Part shown: positions 53,858 to 64,000 of the stretch, piece after piece | Position numbering within the stretch: position 1 is the first letter of the stretch | Layout of the letters: each line of letters opens with the position of its first letter | Assembly (NCBI GenBank): GCA_033032865.1 | Contig: JAWHQI010000615.1 | Coordinates: 186,001 to 250,000, forward strand | Length of the DNA stretch: 64,000 bases | From: Dactylorhiza incarnata | Taxonomy: Eukaryota; Streptophyta; Magnoliopsida; Asparagales; Orchidaceae | Reading direction: 5' to 3' | Program-made: the position numbers and the translations under genes | Notes under the pieces: model-generated | Told to the model about the DNA's origin: nothing | The model's database searches: none | The model's input: only the letters and a program-made list of their open reading frames with translations

Positions 53858-54865
53858 CTAGTGGTGTCTTCGACAGGAGCTGCTTCTGGTGGGATGGTTT
53901 ACTCTACAACAAAGTCGGCGAGTACTTGTGACTTGATGTCTGGTCGGGGCCAGGTACTGTTTGAGAAGTTCGAAGGCCGCCTGACACTCGTCAGTCCACT
54001 GGAACCCAGAGTGGCGTGCTCCCCGAAGAATTTTGAAGAAAGGGAGGTACCTGTCTCCTGTCCGCGACAAGAAAAGAGATAACGCGGCGATCCTCCCGTT
54101 CAGACGTTGCACTTCCTTAATTGAACGAGGTGACGACATATCCTCCAACGCCTTGATCTTCTCGGGGTTGGCCTCAATTCCCCGATGGGTTACCATGAAA
54201 CCCAAGAACTTTCCCGCCGTCACACCAAATGCGCATTTGCTGGGGTTGAGCCGCATCTGGAAGCGACGGAGAAGCTGAAAGCACTTTCCCAAGTCTTTCA
54301 AGTGGTCACAACGGTGGACGCTTTTAACTAACATGTCGTCCACGTATACCTCCATCATTTCTCCAATGAGGTTCTTGAAGACCTTGTTCATCAGTCTCTG
54401 ATAGGTGGCTTCGGCGTTCTTAAGGCCGAACGACATCACTTTGTAGCAGTAGACTCCTTTGTCGGTGCGGAAGGCGGTATGTTCCTCGTCCGCGGGATTC
54501 ATCCTTAACTGGTTGTAGCTGGAATAAGCATCTATGAAGCTAAGTAGCTCATGTCCGGCCGTCGCGTCGACGAGCTGGTCAATCCTCGGGAGGGGGAAGC
54601 TATCTTTTGGGCATGCCTGGTTCATGTTGTTGTAGTCGACGCACATTCTCCACTTCCCCGAGGCCTTTTTTACCATGACCACGTTGGCGAGCCACGCGGG
54701 GTATTCCGCTTCGCGTATGAATCGTGCCTCCAGGAGTTTAGCTATTTCCTCTTCGATCGCCTTCAACCGCTCAGGGGCAAAGTTCCTCTTCTTTTGAATT
54801 ACAGGCCTGCAGACGGGGTTGATGTTTAGAGAGTGATAAATGACTTCGGGATCTATCCCGGGCAT
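53858..54865 (-). pseudogene. Tat reverse transcriptase; gypsy RNase H deleted
   Basis: 335 codons. RT motifs are in order: WRMCVDYNNMNQACPKDSFP, FIDAYSSYNQ, TAFRTDKGVYCYKVMSFGLK and the catalytic YVDDMLVKS, followed by thumb and connection to FELLKQYLA. There the text jumps straight to RPDIKSQVLADF (about 53950, shifted frame), the sequence that normally follows the gypsy-type RNase H. About 100 residues containing that RNase H are therefore deleted. The deletion also breaks the frame. Confidence 0.88.
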
Positions 54866-57174
54866 GTCTTCTGGGCTCCAAGCGAAAATGTCTCCGTTCT
54901 CCTGCAGGAAGGTTGTGAACTCTTCCCGCTCTTCTTGTGATAAGAGCGACCCGACCTGAACAGTCCGAGTGGGTCTTGCTGGGAGAGCGGTACTTCTACT
55001 AGCCCTTCGACGGGCGCTCCTCGCTGCAGAGTAGCTTTGTCTCGCAGATCGAAGTTATTGATGTTGAGAGCAGTTGCCTTTGCTGGTTGAGCTTGCTTCA
55101 AATAGCAGGTTCTGGCTACCTCCTGGTTCCCTCTTACGACCCCTATGCCGGCGGCGGTCGGGAACTTCATAGCCAGATGCGGAATAGATGGGACTGCTCC
55201 AAAGATAGACTGGAGCGGTCTCCCGAAGATAACATTATAGGCGGAAGTGGATTCCACCACCACGAACTGGATGATGTATGTTGACTGTCTCGAAAACTCG
55301 CCCAATGTGACTGGGAGAGTGATCATGCCTTGAACAGGGACAGGTCGGTTGTCGAAGTCGTAGATGGGCCCGGCTGCAGGGCTGAGCTGATCCTTTGTGA
55401 GCTTCATACTTTGCAAAGTAGAAAGGAACAAAACATCAACTGAGCTTCCGTTATCGACCAATATCCTCTTCACGTTAAAGCAAGGGTCCCCGATCCCTGC
55501 GCTGATTACGAGGGGATCCTGGTGCGGTAGTCGTAATCCTTGCAGGTCTTCTTCCCCAAAAACGATCGTAATGTCCTGTTTGAGCTTCTTGTGTTCGTCT
55601 CCCGGGGGTTTGGCAATCGAGAGGATTTGTGTCGCTAGGACGGGAGGTCCAGCGATCGTTTCGATTTCTCCCACCATCGGCCTTCCTCCTTCTGCGCCCC
55701 GGGGAGCGGGAGGCTGCTCCCTTGCATCCCTAGGCTGCTGAGGCTGATTGGGAACCTGGTCTTGTAGGAATCTCCCTAGGAGTCCCTGGCGGACGAGACG
55801 TTCGATTTCGTCTTTAAGTCTGGTGCATTCTTCGGTGGTATGCCCGGTCCCCCGATGGAACTCGCAGTACCTGGACTGTTCGCCCCTTGGGTTTGGGGAT
55901 AACGCCCGAGGTGTGCGGAGCTCTGAGTTGTTCTGAATGGCATAAAGTACATTTGTTCTGGTGGTATTCAACCGAGTGTAGACCCTGGGAGGCTGCGGAC
56001 CCAGGTCTCTTCGGGGGTCGCGGCGACGTTCATCATTACGGCGTCCCTCGTCACGCCGCTCTTCTCGTCCACGAGGGGCTTGATCTGACCCTCTCTTTCT
56101 TCCTTGGCTACCTTCGAACTGTCGATGGTGCGCTTCGATGGCCTCGTCGACAGCTATCTGAGCTTCAACCCGATGAACGAGGTCAGGGTAACTTGGCACG
56201 GTTTCTCTCATTAGGGCTGAGTAGAAACCACTTGGGCGGAGGCCTCCGAGGAAAACTCCTCGCAGGAGCTCGGGGTCGACTCCCGGAATCTGTCGAGCCT
56301 CAGAGGTGAAGCGCCGGAAAAAATCCTTCAAGGTTTCCCCATCGTTTTGGCGGATTCCCGAGAGATGGGAGGGATCTCGAACAATCCTACGATTGGCTAT
56401 GAACTAGTCCACGAACTGCTGCGCCATTTCTGCGAAGTTATTGATGGCCCCATCTCGCAGGGAGTAGAACCAAGTGCGTGTCTGTCCCTTCAAGGTTGCC
56501 GGGAACACTTGACAGAGGAGTTGATCGGGAGCGCTGTAAATCCTCATGATGGTGGTGAAGTGATTGACATGTTCCAGGGGGTCGTCCGTCCCATCGAACG
56601 TTTCGATGTTGGGAAGCTTGAAACCGTTCGGAATTGGATGAGCCAAGACTTGAGGGGATAGTGGGGAGCCGTGATGCGCGGGACGGCGAGCGAGGGCTGC
56701 GCGTCGCCCTGCCTGATAGTACTCTTCCGCTATCATGTCGTGTATCTCCTCTCGCGTGGTTCTTTCTACTACTCGGCCGAGAGCAGCTCTTCCTTGACGA
56801 TGGTGATGGGAGTCAGCCTCCGGTCCTCTGACCGGCGGAGCAGGATGTGCGGAGCTTGCAGCGTCGGAGAAATCTTCAGAGACTTCATCTTCCGGAACGG
56901 CTCCCTCGACCGGAGCGTGATTCGGAACTGGGGGCGGCGGAGCGTTCGATGCTGGAGGCTGAATGGGAACTCGAGGTGCCCCAATGTTTCTCACGAGAGT
57001 CAGCATCTCGGCTTGTTGCTCTTCCATTTGACGTATGCGCCCTTCCAGGACCGTCGCAGGCGTAAGCACTGCCTCTTCTGCGAGAGGCGCATTGATGAGC
57101 GAGTGGGAGGGAGCTGGGTCGACGCGCCCCTCCGGGATTGAACCTTCAGTAGTGCGAGCACTTCTTCTTGCCAT
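54853..57174 (-). pseudogene. Tat gag and protease
   Basis: Starts at ATG 57174, ~75 bases inside the primer site. Residues to 56404 give an acidic/Pro-rich N-terminus and the gag domain (IETFDGTDDPLEHVNHF, LKGQTRTWFYSL), ending at a TAG after QQFVD, where relatives continue with Gln. The same protein continues from about 56394 through NDGETLKDFFRRFTS, an Arg/Glu-rich stretch, knuckle CEFHRGTGHTTEEC (about 55840-55880) and protease ILVDNGSSVDVLF (about 55420-55460). It overlaps the RT frame by a few codons at 54865. Apart from the TAG it is open. Confidence 0.88.
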
Positions 57175-57232
57175 TGCAATTGGCGGCAAGTGTTACCTTC
57201 GGTTATCTTTGCTGAACTTTGGGAGTTCGATT

Positions 57233-57250
57233 CCCACAGACGGCGCCAAA
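57233..57250 (-). other. Primer binding site
   Basis: Minus strand TGGCGCCGTCTGTGGGAA next to the 5' LTR start; identical to the site at 40808. Confidence 0.85.
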
Positions 57251-57251
57251 C

Positions 57252-58789
57252 TGTTGCGGGTCGCTCGGGTTTTTTGGTAGACCGGTCGAATTGAACCACC
57301 TTAGCTCGGAAGCGAACCGAGCGCGTAAACAGCCGATTAGAGATTTGTTGAGTACACTGAGACTTTTTAACGTGGAAAACCCGGAAAGGGTAAAAAACCA
57401 CGCGGCCGGAGCTGTGCCGACCAAACTTCCACTATCTTCTGGGGGTTACAATTAGAGACTTAGAACTCGAGCGCGACAGGCCGCTGCTCGTTACAATAAT
57501 AGAGAGAGAGGGAGAGAGTTCCGAAGGTGACAGGACACCTCCAGGAAAACTAAGTCTTTTTCCTTCTGAGAATATTGGAGAACAAAAGTGAGAATGCTGA
57601 GTCGCCTTCCGGGAGAACAAAAGTGAGATGCTCCGGAGAACAAAAGTGAGAATGTTGAGTCGCCTTTCCGGATGAAGGAAATCTTCAAGTCCCGAAGGAG
57701 AATTCCGCGAAAGTCTGCAAGAAGCTCTCCCGGGTCCAGAAGGCAAGATCCTTTGAAATGAAGCCTTGGGGCTCCTTTTATAGCTTTGGCCGGGGGCAGC
57801 CCGGTAATTTCGCCGTTGTAACCACCGTAACCACCTGGCGGACGAATCATATTTTCCGGTTCGGAGCACACGGATCGCCATTTTTCGTAAATGACCATCT
57901 TGCCCTTCGGGCAGTTCGAGCAGTTTCGTTGGAGGCAAAAAAGGCGACAAGCTGTTCCTGAAATCTGAGAAACTGGAAAGACAAAAAGTGAGAATGCTAG
58001 AAAGACAAAAAATGAGCACGCTAGAAAGACAAAAAGTGAGCACGCTAGAAAGACAAAAAGTGAGCGTGCCCGAAATTTGAAAGTGCTCTGAGCGCGCTCA
58101 GGAGTGTTCTGAGCGCGTAACGAACGGGGAATTGCTCTGAGCGGAGTCCGGAGCCCGAAAAACGGGCGGCGAGCCGGAAGAGAGGGGACTCACCCCAACC
58201 TTGCTACGGGGGAGAGCGGTTCGACCGCACCTAAAGGCGGGCGCGGCGCGGCCGCACCCGAGGGAGGGGCGCGGCTTTGCTTGGTCGCACCCCAAGGGGG
58301 TGCGACTTGGCCGCACCCCACATGGGGTGCGGCTTGGCTCGGCCGCACCCCTCATGGGGTGCGGTTTGGCCGCACCCGAGGGAGGGGCGCGGCTTTGCTT
58401 GGTCGCACTCCAAGGGGGTGCGACTTGGCCGCACCCCACATGGGGTGCGGCTTGGCTCGGCCGCACCCCAAGGGGGTGCTGCTTGGCCGCACCCCTCATG
58501 GCGTGCGGCTTGGCCGCACCCCTCATGGCGTGCGGCTTGGCCGCACCCCCCACTATGGGGGGTGCGGCTATTCGCACCCCACTAGTGGGGTGCGGGCTAA
58601 CCGCACCCCAGTAGTGGGATTCGGCCACGGCGGGGCGCGACGTGCGTTTCGTGCGTGTTTGCGCGTTGGCGGCGGAAATGGCGGCTTTGGATTCTTCAAC
58701 TTGGACGATCATGCGTTGACCGTTGACCCTAGCTCCTGTTAGTGGAGTTTTTCCTAGACGCACCCCAAGGCCTCTAAGGATATGTTACA
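57252..58789 (-). repeat. 5' LTR of the Tat element
   Basis: 1,538 bases, with palindromic units of ggggtgcggc/gccgcacccc at 58225-58610 and a TATA box at 57775-57782. Confidence 0.9.
57775..57782 (-). promoter_or_regulatory. TATA box in 5' LTR
   Basis: TATAAAAG on the minus strand, in the same context (ctataaaaggagcccc) as in the element at 38539-48099. Confidence 0.7.
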
Positions 58790-59077
58790 GAAAGAAATGA
58801 AGAATAGAGGAGGTAGACGCCTGAAAGTTCATATCCATTTTTCATACTAAAGATAAGTGATTAATGTTCCTTTTATTCTATTCTTTAAAAATTCAATTAC
58901 AGCTCATTAATGCTAGATTTGATTTTAGGAAGCTGGATGGGTTGGGTCTCTTTGGATTCTGCTGGACTGAAGCTTTTATATTCTGCAATTCTTTAATAAG
59001 GCGTGTAAGCGGATTTATGTCAGCATACACCCAAATTGCTTCTTATTTGGGCAAACTTTGGCTGCTTGAGAGATTTA

Positions 59078-59296
59078 GGTTTTGTTTGTTTAAGCTTAAT
59101 ATCTCCGATGATGATGGTTTTTGAAAAATATCATTTTTATTTGTTGGGTGTTTCATTAATAACCAGCTAAAATGCAGCTAATAAAGAAATAAAGCTGCAT
59201 TTTCAGCTAGTTATTATTCAACACCTAACAAATGAAATGATGTTTTTTCCAAAAACCTTCACAGGAGGTATTAAACTTAATTAAGCAAATGGAGCC
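59078..59296. mobile_element. Tourist-like (PIF/Harbinger) MITE, 219 bp
   Basis: Imperfect inverted repeats span almost the whole length: ggttttgtttgtttaagctt at the left against ggctccatttgcttaatt (complement of the right end), meeting at agctaaaatgcagct/agctgcattttcagct. A TTA target duplication (59075-59077, 59297-59299) fits PIF/Harbinger. No coding capacity. Confidence 0.75.
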
Positions 59297-59299
59297 TTA

Positions 59300-59612
59300 G
59301 TCATTATATATGCGAGCAGATTTTCGATTGGAAGTGTACCAACGGTATTCCCCTTTTCTCCACTTGTTCTTCGATAAAGAGATAATGTGGCTGTATGTGT
59401 TTGCTTTTCTGATGAAACACAAGATTTCCAGCTAATACTAAAGCTAATGTGTTGTCACATCTTATCAGCACTCATTCGTCTTCTTCTTTCTTGAGCTCTT
59501 TTAGTAATCTTTTTAACCACAGAGCTTCGCATGTTGCTGCACTCAGTGCCATGTACTCTGTCTCTGTTGATGAGAGGACACCGATCTTTTGTTTTCATGA
59601 ATTCTAGGAAGT
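59300..59612 (-). pseudogene. Ty1/copia RNase H fragment
   Basis: Minus-strand translation shows SSTETEYMALSAATCEALWL, then RCDNTLALVLAGN, KSKHIQPHYLFIEEQVEKRG and VHFQS, the C-terminal half of copia RNase H. It is bounded by the MITE on one side and an LTR-like block on the other. A small indel near 59585 shifts the frame. Confidence 0.8.
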
Positions 59613-59618
59613 GGTTTG

Positions 59619-60247
59619 TGTTGGAACTTGTGTTCCACATCTCTTAGTTTGAGAATAACAAATCACACTATGTATTTGATCTTGCTTGTGTTTATAGTGT
59701 GCAAGTATTATAGTTAAATAACCCTATGAACATGATACTGAGTGATGAAGATTCTCTGAAAAGTGAGCTAACGTCCCGCGTTAGCAGTTAATGCCTGACG
59801 TTAACATTCGTCGAATAGAGATGACTTCTCAACGGATCTTGACGTCGAGATGACAGATAGTTAGTTACTAAGTGACAAAGCCAGCGTTGACACTTAACTC
59901 ACGTGTTGAGTCCACAAACTGCCACGTTCTCGACGGTTGCACGAGGTTAGTGGTTTCTATACACGAACACTAACGTTGGCGTTAACTCTTAACGCCGCGC
60001 ATTAGCTTCCGTGCCTATTTAAAGAGTTGATTTTATTTGATCAAGATTGATGTATTCCAAGCCTTCATTCTATACTTCAGACAGATCATTTCATCCCGAA
60101 ATCAGAGAGTACTCCCAACACCACCATTAAGGAACAAGAGTGAGAAAGAGATTTCCAACGACAAATTTGAAGAAGGACGCTCGCTTCAACTCCGACATGG
60201 TCATTGCGTATCTTCAACGACAATTTATTCTTATAACATCCCCAACA
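59619..60247 (+). repeat. Probable solo LTR, copia-like
   Basis: 629 bases from tgttggaacttg to catccccaaca (TG...CA with TGTTGG/CCAACA ends) and a ctatttaaag TATA-like motif near 60015. No partner LTR and no matching flanks (gtttg/caatt) were found, so the boundaries are tentative. Confidence 0.5.
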
Positions 60248-60332
60248 CAATTAGACCCCTAGGATGCATTTTGTCATGACAAGGTCATGACATTACTCTA
60301 AGCCTCTAAGAGACCAAAATGACCCTAAGAAC

Positions 60333-61135
60333 TGCTATATTTTTGGTTCAGGATCCGGATGCATTAAATTATATATATATATATATATATTAAGATTATA
60401 TATACATATATATATATTATATATATATAAATATAAATATATATCTATATATATAGAAAGAGATTTGTTTCAGGTTTTATATAAACCAAGCTACCACCGT
60501 GAGAATCCTGGGAAGAAAAAAAATCAGAGCCGAATAGCCTTGAGAAGGAGCCGGCCTGTAGCTTTGGAGAAAACCCCCGCCCACTCTCTCTCTCTCTCTC
60601 TCTTGTGCGACGGGGAGGCCTCCGCCGGCCTTGGTGTTTCGCCATTGGAGAGAGTAGTGTCGCCGGTCTTGGAGGTGAGCAGCCGGCGTAGGAGAAGGAG
60701 TTGTCCTCGGGCTTGGTGGAGATCGCCGTTGACGTTGAAGGCTTGCGTGTGTGCAGTTAGCCTTGACGGCGCTTGATCTCGGTGGTGGCGTTTGTCTCCG
60801 GTGGCGGCGTTGGTCTCCGGTAGTGGTTGCGGTTGAACGTCGGACCTCGACGTTGATGGTTCCGGTGAACCTTGTGCATCCGCTAGGCGGATTGCACTCC
60901 AGATCTAATACTTTTTCGCGGATCGTGCGCGTCCGGCGCTTCTGCGGTGTTTCACCAGACGGTCATTTCTTCTCCTGTTATTTCTTGTAATTGCATTTAT
61001 ATATTGTTTGATTTAATATATATTTGTGGTTGTGCGCCGATGGGTTTTGCCGGACGCAGTTTTGGTCATATTTTGTATTCTTGTTACCTGCATTATTTTA
61101 TAGATGTGCCTGCGTTTGTACCGAATTTTACAACA
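60333..61135 (+). repeat. 5' LTR of the small copia element
   Basis: 803 bases with an AT microsatellite (60372-60450) and a (ct)n run (60587-60603); both differ in length from the 3' LTR. Confidence 0.85.
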
Positions 61136-61137
61136 AG

Positions 61138-61151
61138 TGGTATCAGAGTCA
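61138..61151 (+). other. Primer binding site (tRNA-iMet type)
   Basis: tggtatcagagtca two bases after the 5' LTR; one base from the consensus TGGTATCAGAGC. Confidence 0.88.
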
Positions 61152-61287
61152 GGTTCCGAGTAGGTTATTGATTGGACGTTCCGGTTTAGGTTTGGGTCAA
61201 CGGTAGGTGGCAACATCGGTCCGCTCCCTATCTTCCCAGATCTGATCCGTGAATTAATTAGATTACCTAGAGGTACTGCAGGCAGCT

Positions 61288-62610
61288 ATGGCATCGAAGA
61301 TTGCTGTTTTGGCCAGGTATTCGGTGGAGAAATTTGACGGTAGCGGGAACTTTCACCTATGGCAGATTCGGGTCAAGGATATGCTGGTTGAGCAGGGGTT
61401 GATTCAAGTGCTGCGGGGGCGTGATTCTTTGCCCGCTCTTGTGAAGGATTCTGAGTGGACTGAGATGGATGAGCGCGCAACTAGCGCTATTCGGATGTGC
61501 GTCGACGACAAGGTGCTGTTCAACATCGGTATTGAAGAGTCCGCTGTCACGTTGTGGGAGAAGCTTGAGGGACTCTACATGAGCAAGTCGTTGACCACGA
61601 GGCTGTTGCTGAAGCAGCGACTGTATGGCCTGAAGATGCAGGAGGGTGGTAACCTGCAGGAACACTTCAACGTGTTCAATGGACTTCTTAGCTAGCTGCA
61701 TGTGGTTGGTGTGAAGGTGGAGGAAGAAGACAATGCCTTATTGCTTCTTACCTCGCTCCTGGCGTCGTATAAGCACATGCAGACCACTCTGCTGTATGAG
61801 AAGGATACAGTAGATGTGGAGCAGATCACATCTGCGTTACTGTCCAGTCAGATGTTGTCGAACCCCGCTCCTGAGGGTGAGCATGCTTTGGCAGTAGGAG
61901 GACGAAGAGGGAGGCAGTTTGAGAAGGGGTCTGGGAGTGCACGGTCCAGATCCGCATCGAGGATGGCAGTGACGTGCTACCATTGCAGGCAGAGTGGCCA
62001 TATCAGGAGACATTGTCCGCAGCGTGCGCAGATTTCCGGGGACGTCCAGGATGTGGGCAAGGCGACGGTAGCTACGGGAAATGATAGTGATGTGTCTCTC
62101 CTCATCACTGAGAGTCCATGTGACTCGGATAGCTGGGTATTAGATTCTGGTGCTTCGCAACATATTTGCTCAGATGCGGGGATGTTCAGTTCACTGGAGG
62201 TGACGACTGGGTCAGTGTTTCTTGGTGACGGCTCAACATGTGAGGTCACAGGGACAGGGACGGTGGACATCAGGATGCATGACAGAGCAGTGCGTAGGCT
62301 TGGGCGGGTACGCCTGGTACCCAAGCTGCGCAGGAATTTGATATCGCTGGGCAGACTAGACTCCAGAGGATTCAGTTTTGCGGCGAGAGAAGGAGTTCTG
62401 ACGGTGACGCGAGGGCGCACAGTGCTCATGCGAGCTATGCAGTACAGTAGTCTATATCGGCTGATGGGGACCACGATGCGAGGTGGTGTGCCCATGATTT
62501 ATGCAGCCGATAGAGGTGATGGTCGAGGTGGTGCAGATGATCGCCCTTCTGGTAGTTTGACTAGGCGAGTCAGATTCAGCGATCCAGTTGCGTCGGCATT
62601 CAGGGGTTGA
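61288..62610 (+). pseudogene. copia gag-protease, one in-frame stop
   Basis: ATG at 61288. The first 135 codons are the gag N-terminal half (FDGSGNFHLWQIRVKDML, ATSAIRMCVDDKVLFNI, LKQRLYGLKMQEG), ending at TAG 61693-61695 within LLS-stop-LHVVGVK, where relatives have Gln. The same frame then continues to 62610 with the end of gag (ALLLLTSLLASYKHM) and knuckle CYHCRQSGHIRRHC (about 61977-62018). The protease follows (WVLDSGASQHIC, about 62134-62170), then the GAG-pre-integrase-like LIYAADRG region and VRFSDPVASAFRG. Apart from the stop, gag and protease look functional. Nothing of integrase or RT follows; the remaining 140 bases lead to the 3' LTR. Confidence 0.88.
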
Positions 62611-62749
62611 GCCCGAGCAGGGATGAGTCGACTGGAGCAGGTCGGCTGACGCCTCAGGACTTTGAGGTGGTGCTTCGCGCAGTTGGTGCTTCGCGCAGAG
62701 AGTGCTTCGTGCAGGTGGTGGCTCCGGATCCCGAACCAAGGTGGTGAAT

Positions 62750-62890
62750 TGTTAAATTTGGTTCGGATCCCTTATTATGGATATATATATTTATATATAT
62801 ATATGGAGATATGAATATATATATGGAAAGATATATATACACATATGGATATATATATAATTTAATTTGGGTTTAGGTTTTATAAACCTG

Positions 62891-62951
<61 letters not shown>

Positions 62952-63061
62952 GCCTTCACGTGAGAAGGTGATTTTGGGGGAAAAAATAGAGTTGCATAGC
63001 CTTGAGAAGGAGCCGGCCTGTAGCTTTGGAGAAAACCCCCGCCCACTTTCTCTCTCTCTCC

Positions 63062-63099
<38 letters not shown>

Positions 63100-63630
63100 C
63101 TACGGGGAGGCCTCCGCCGACCTTGGTGTTTTGCCATTGGAGAGAGTAGTGTCGCCGGTCTTGGAGGTGAGCCGCCGTCGTTGGATAAGGAGTTGTCGTC
63201 GGGCTTGGTGGAGATCGCCGTTGACGTTGAAGGCTTGCGTGTGTGCAGTTAGCCTTGACGACGCTTGATCTCGGTGGTGACGTTTGTCTCCGGTGGTGAG
63301 GTTGGTCTCCGGTAGTGGTTGCGGTTGAACGTCGGACCTCGACGTTGAAGGTTCCGGTGAACCTTGTGCATCCGCTAGGCGGATTACAGTCCAGATCTAA
63401 TACTTTTTTGCGGATCGTGCGCGTCCGGCGCATCTGCGGTGTTTCACCAGACGGTCATTTCTTCTCCTGTTATTTCTTATAATTGCATTTATATATTGTT
63501 TGATTATTTAATATATATTTGTGGTTGTGCGCCGGCGGGTTTTGCCGGACGCAGTTTTGGTCTTATTTTGTATTCTTGTTACCTGCATTATTTTATAGCT
63601 GTGCCTGCGTTTGTACCGAATTTTACAACA
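62750..63630 (+). repeat. 3' LTR of the small copia element
   Basis: 881 bases, tgttaaatttgg...ttttacaaca, with (ta)n runs at 62895-62950 and a (ct)n run at 63067-63094. Confidence 0.87.
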
Positions 63631-64000
63631 GAACTAAGGTGAATAGGTAAAAATCACCTTGGTGTGCAAATAGCCAAATTGAGCCCAAAGCTTAGGGCTT
63701 GATATTTAAGCTTCAGAATGACAAGTGGGCCCCACCAACTCTCCCTAAACCCCTTAGGGAGTCCTTTGGATCATTTAGAACCCATTGGGGTCAACCCAAT
63801 TGATCAACTTGGCCAAAGTCAACTCTAGCTTGAAATAAGTCAACCATACTTATTAAGGGTCAATTAGGATTCAAATGACCAAATTGATCAGACCCAAACT
63901 CTCGAATCCACTAAGGGAGGTCATTATTGACCCATGGGGTTCAACAAAATGCATGATTTTGACCAAAGTCAACTTTAGGTCAAACTAGCTAAAATTACCC
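63631..64000. other. No gene recognised
   Basis: Non-coding. The words ggtcaa, gtcaact and gaccaaagtcaact recur at about 63790, 63815 and 63960, which may be part of another LTR that continues past the window. Confidence 0.4.

Larger units (their letters stand above)
50030..58789 (-). mobile_element. Tat-lineage Ty3/gypsy element with pol (8,760 bp)
   Basis: Exact target duplication gaaag (50025-50029, 58790-58794). LTRs start tgttgcgggtcgctcggg and end tgtaaca or tgttaca. The 5' LTR (right) is followed inward by primer site TGGCGCCGTCTGTGGGAAT. The minus-strand interior encodes gag, protease, RT, an extra archaeal-type RNase H and integrase, which is the Tat arrangement. Frames are broken and part of pol is deleted, so it is no longer autonomous. 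It shares LTR arrays and internal repeats with 38539-48099. Confidence 0.92.
60333..63630 (+). mobile_element. Non-autonomous Ty1/copia element (gag and protease only)
   Basis: LTRs at 60333-61135 and 62750-63630 share their whole sequence, ending acaaca. The primer site tggtatcagagtcagg follows the 5' LTR. Flanks share gaac (60329-60332 and 63631-63634). The interior of ~1.6 kb encodes gag and protease but no integrase, RT or RNase H. Transposition would need enzymes from another copia element. Confidence 0.88.

Noticed and set aside
62895..62950. Possible origin or regulatory AT element
   Set aside because: A plain (ta)n microsatellite in an LTR, variable in length between the two LTRs.

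Overview
The window is nuclear DNA of a flowering plant, made almost entirely of nested transposable elements. The signs are Ty3/gypsy and Ty1/copia LTR retrotransposons with tRNA-iMet primer sites, Tat-lineage elements, Cassandra-type miniature retrotransposons carrying 5S rRNA sequence, an Au-like SINE, hAT and Tourist-like MITEs, and exons of a plastid aromatic prenyltransferase gene split by GT/AG introns. The species cannot be named from the sequence.

Layout. 1-2733: truncated gypsy gag-pol (minus). 2855-5165: five degraded Cassandra LTRs in two opposed groups, one split by a SINE. 5496-6900: gypsy deletion derivative. 7561-8391: 5'-truncated LINE between long direct repeats. 8763-9250: hAT MITE. 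10724-18330: old gag-bearing sequence split by a complete gypsy element (11519-17332, TSD ccact). 19280-20223: Cassandra with TSD taaag. 23436-31481: copia element (minus) containing a 2-kb solo LTR (24979-27015, TSD cagcg). 31482-33533: remains of an old gypsy element. 33534-38321: copia element (plus, TSD gggat) whose 5' LTR and gag start are deleted. 38539-48099: non-autonomous Tat-like gypsy element (TSD actaa) with a rearranged gag/protease ORF and an antisense spliced gene. 50030-58789: Tat-lineage element with pol (minus, TSD gaaag). 59078-59296: Tourist-like MITE. 60333-63630: copia element with only gag and protease.

The one recognisable host gene is on the minus strand. Four exons at 49900-48413 and a fifth at 21107-21018 join in phase into the first half of a VTE2-like (homogentisate phytyltransferase family) prenyltransferase. 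The intron between exons four and five would be 27.3 kb, nearly all of it inserted elements. No later exon and no transit-peptide exon was found, so the gene may be split, very long or dead.

The two Tat-like elements (38.5-48.1 kb and 50.0-58.8 kb) share the primer site, palindromic GC arrays, TATA region and internal tandem repeats, so they look like a non-autonomous element and a relative of its helper. Most coding frames are broken by single nonsense changes, several of which look like CAG to TAG.
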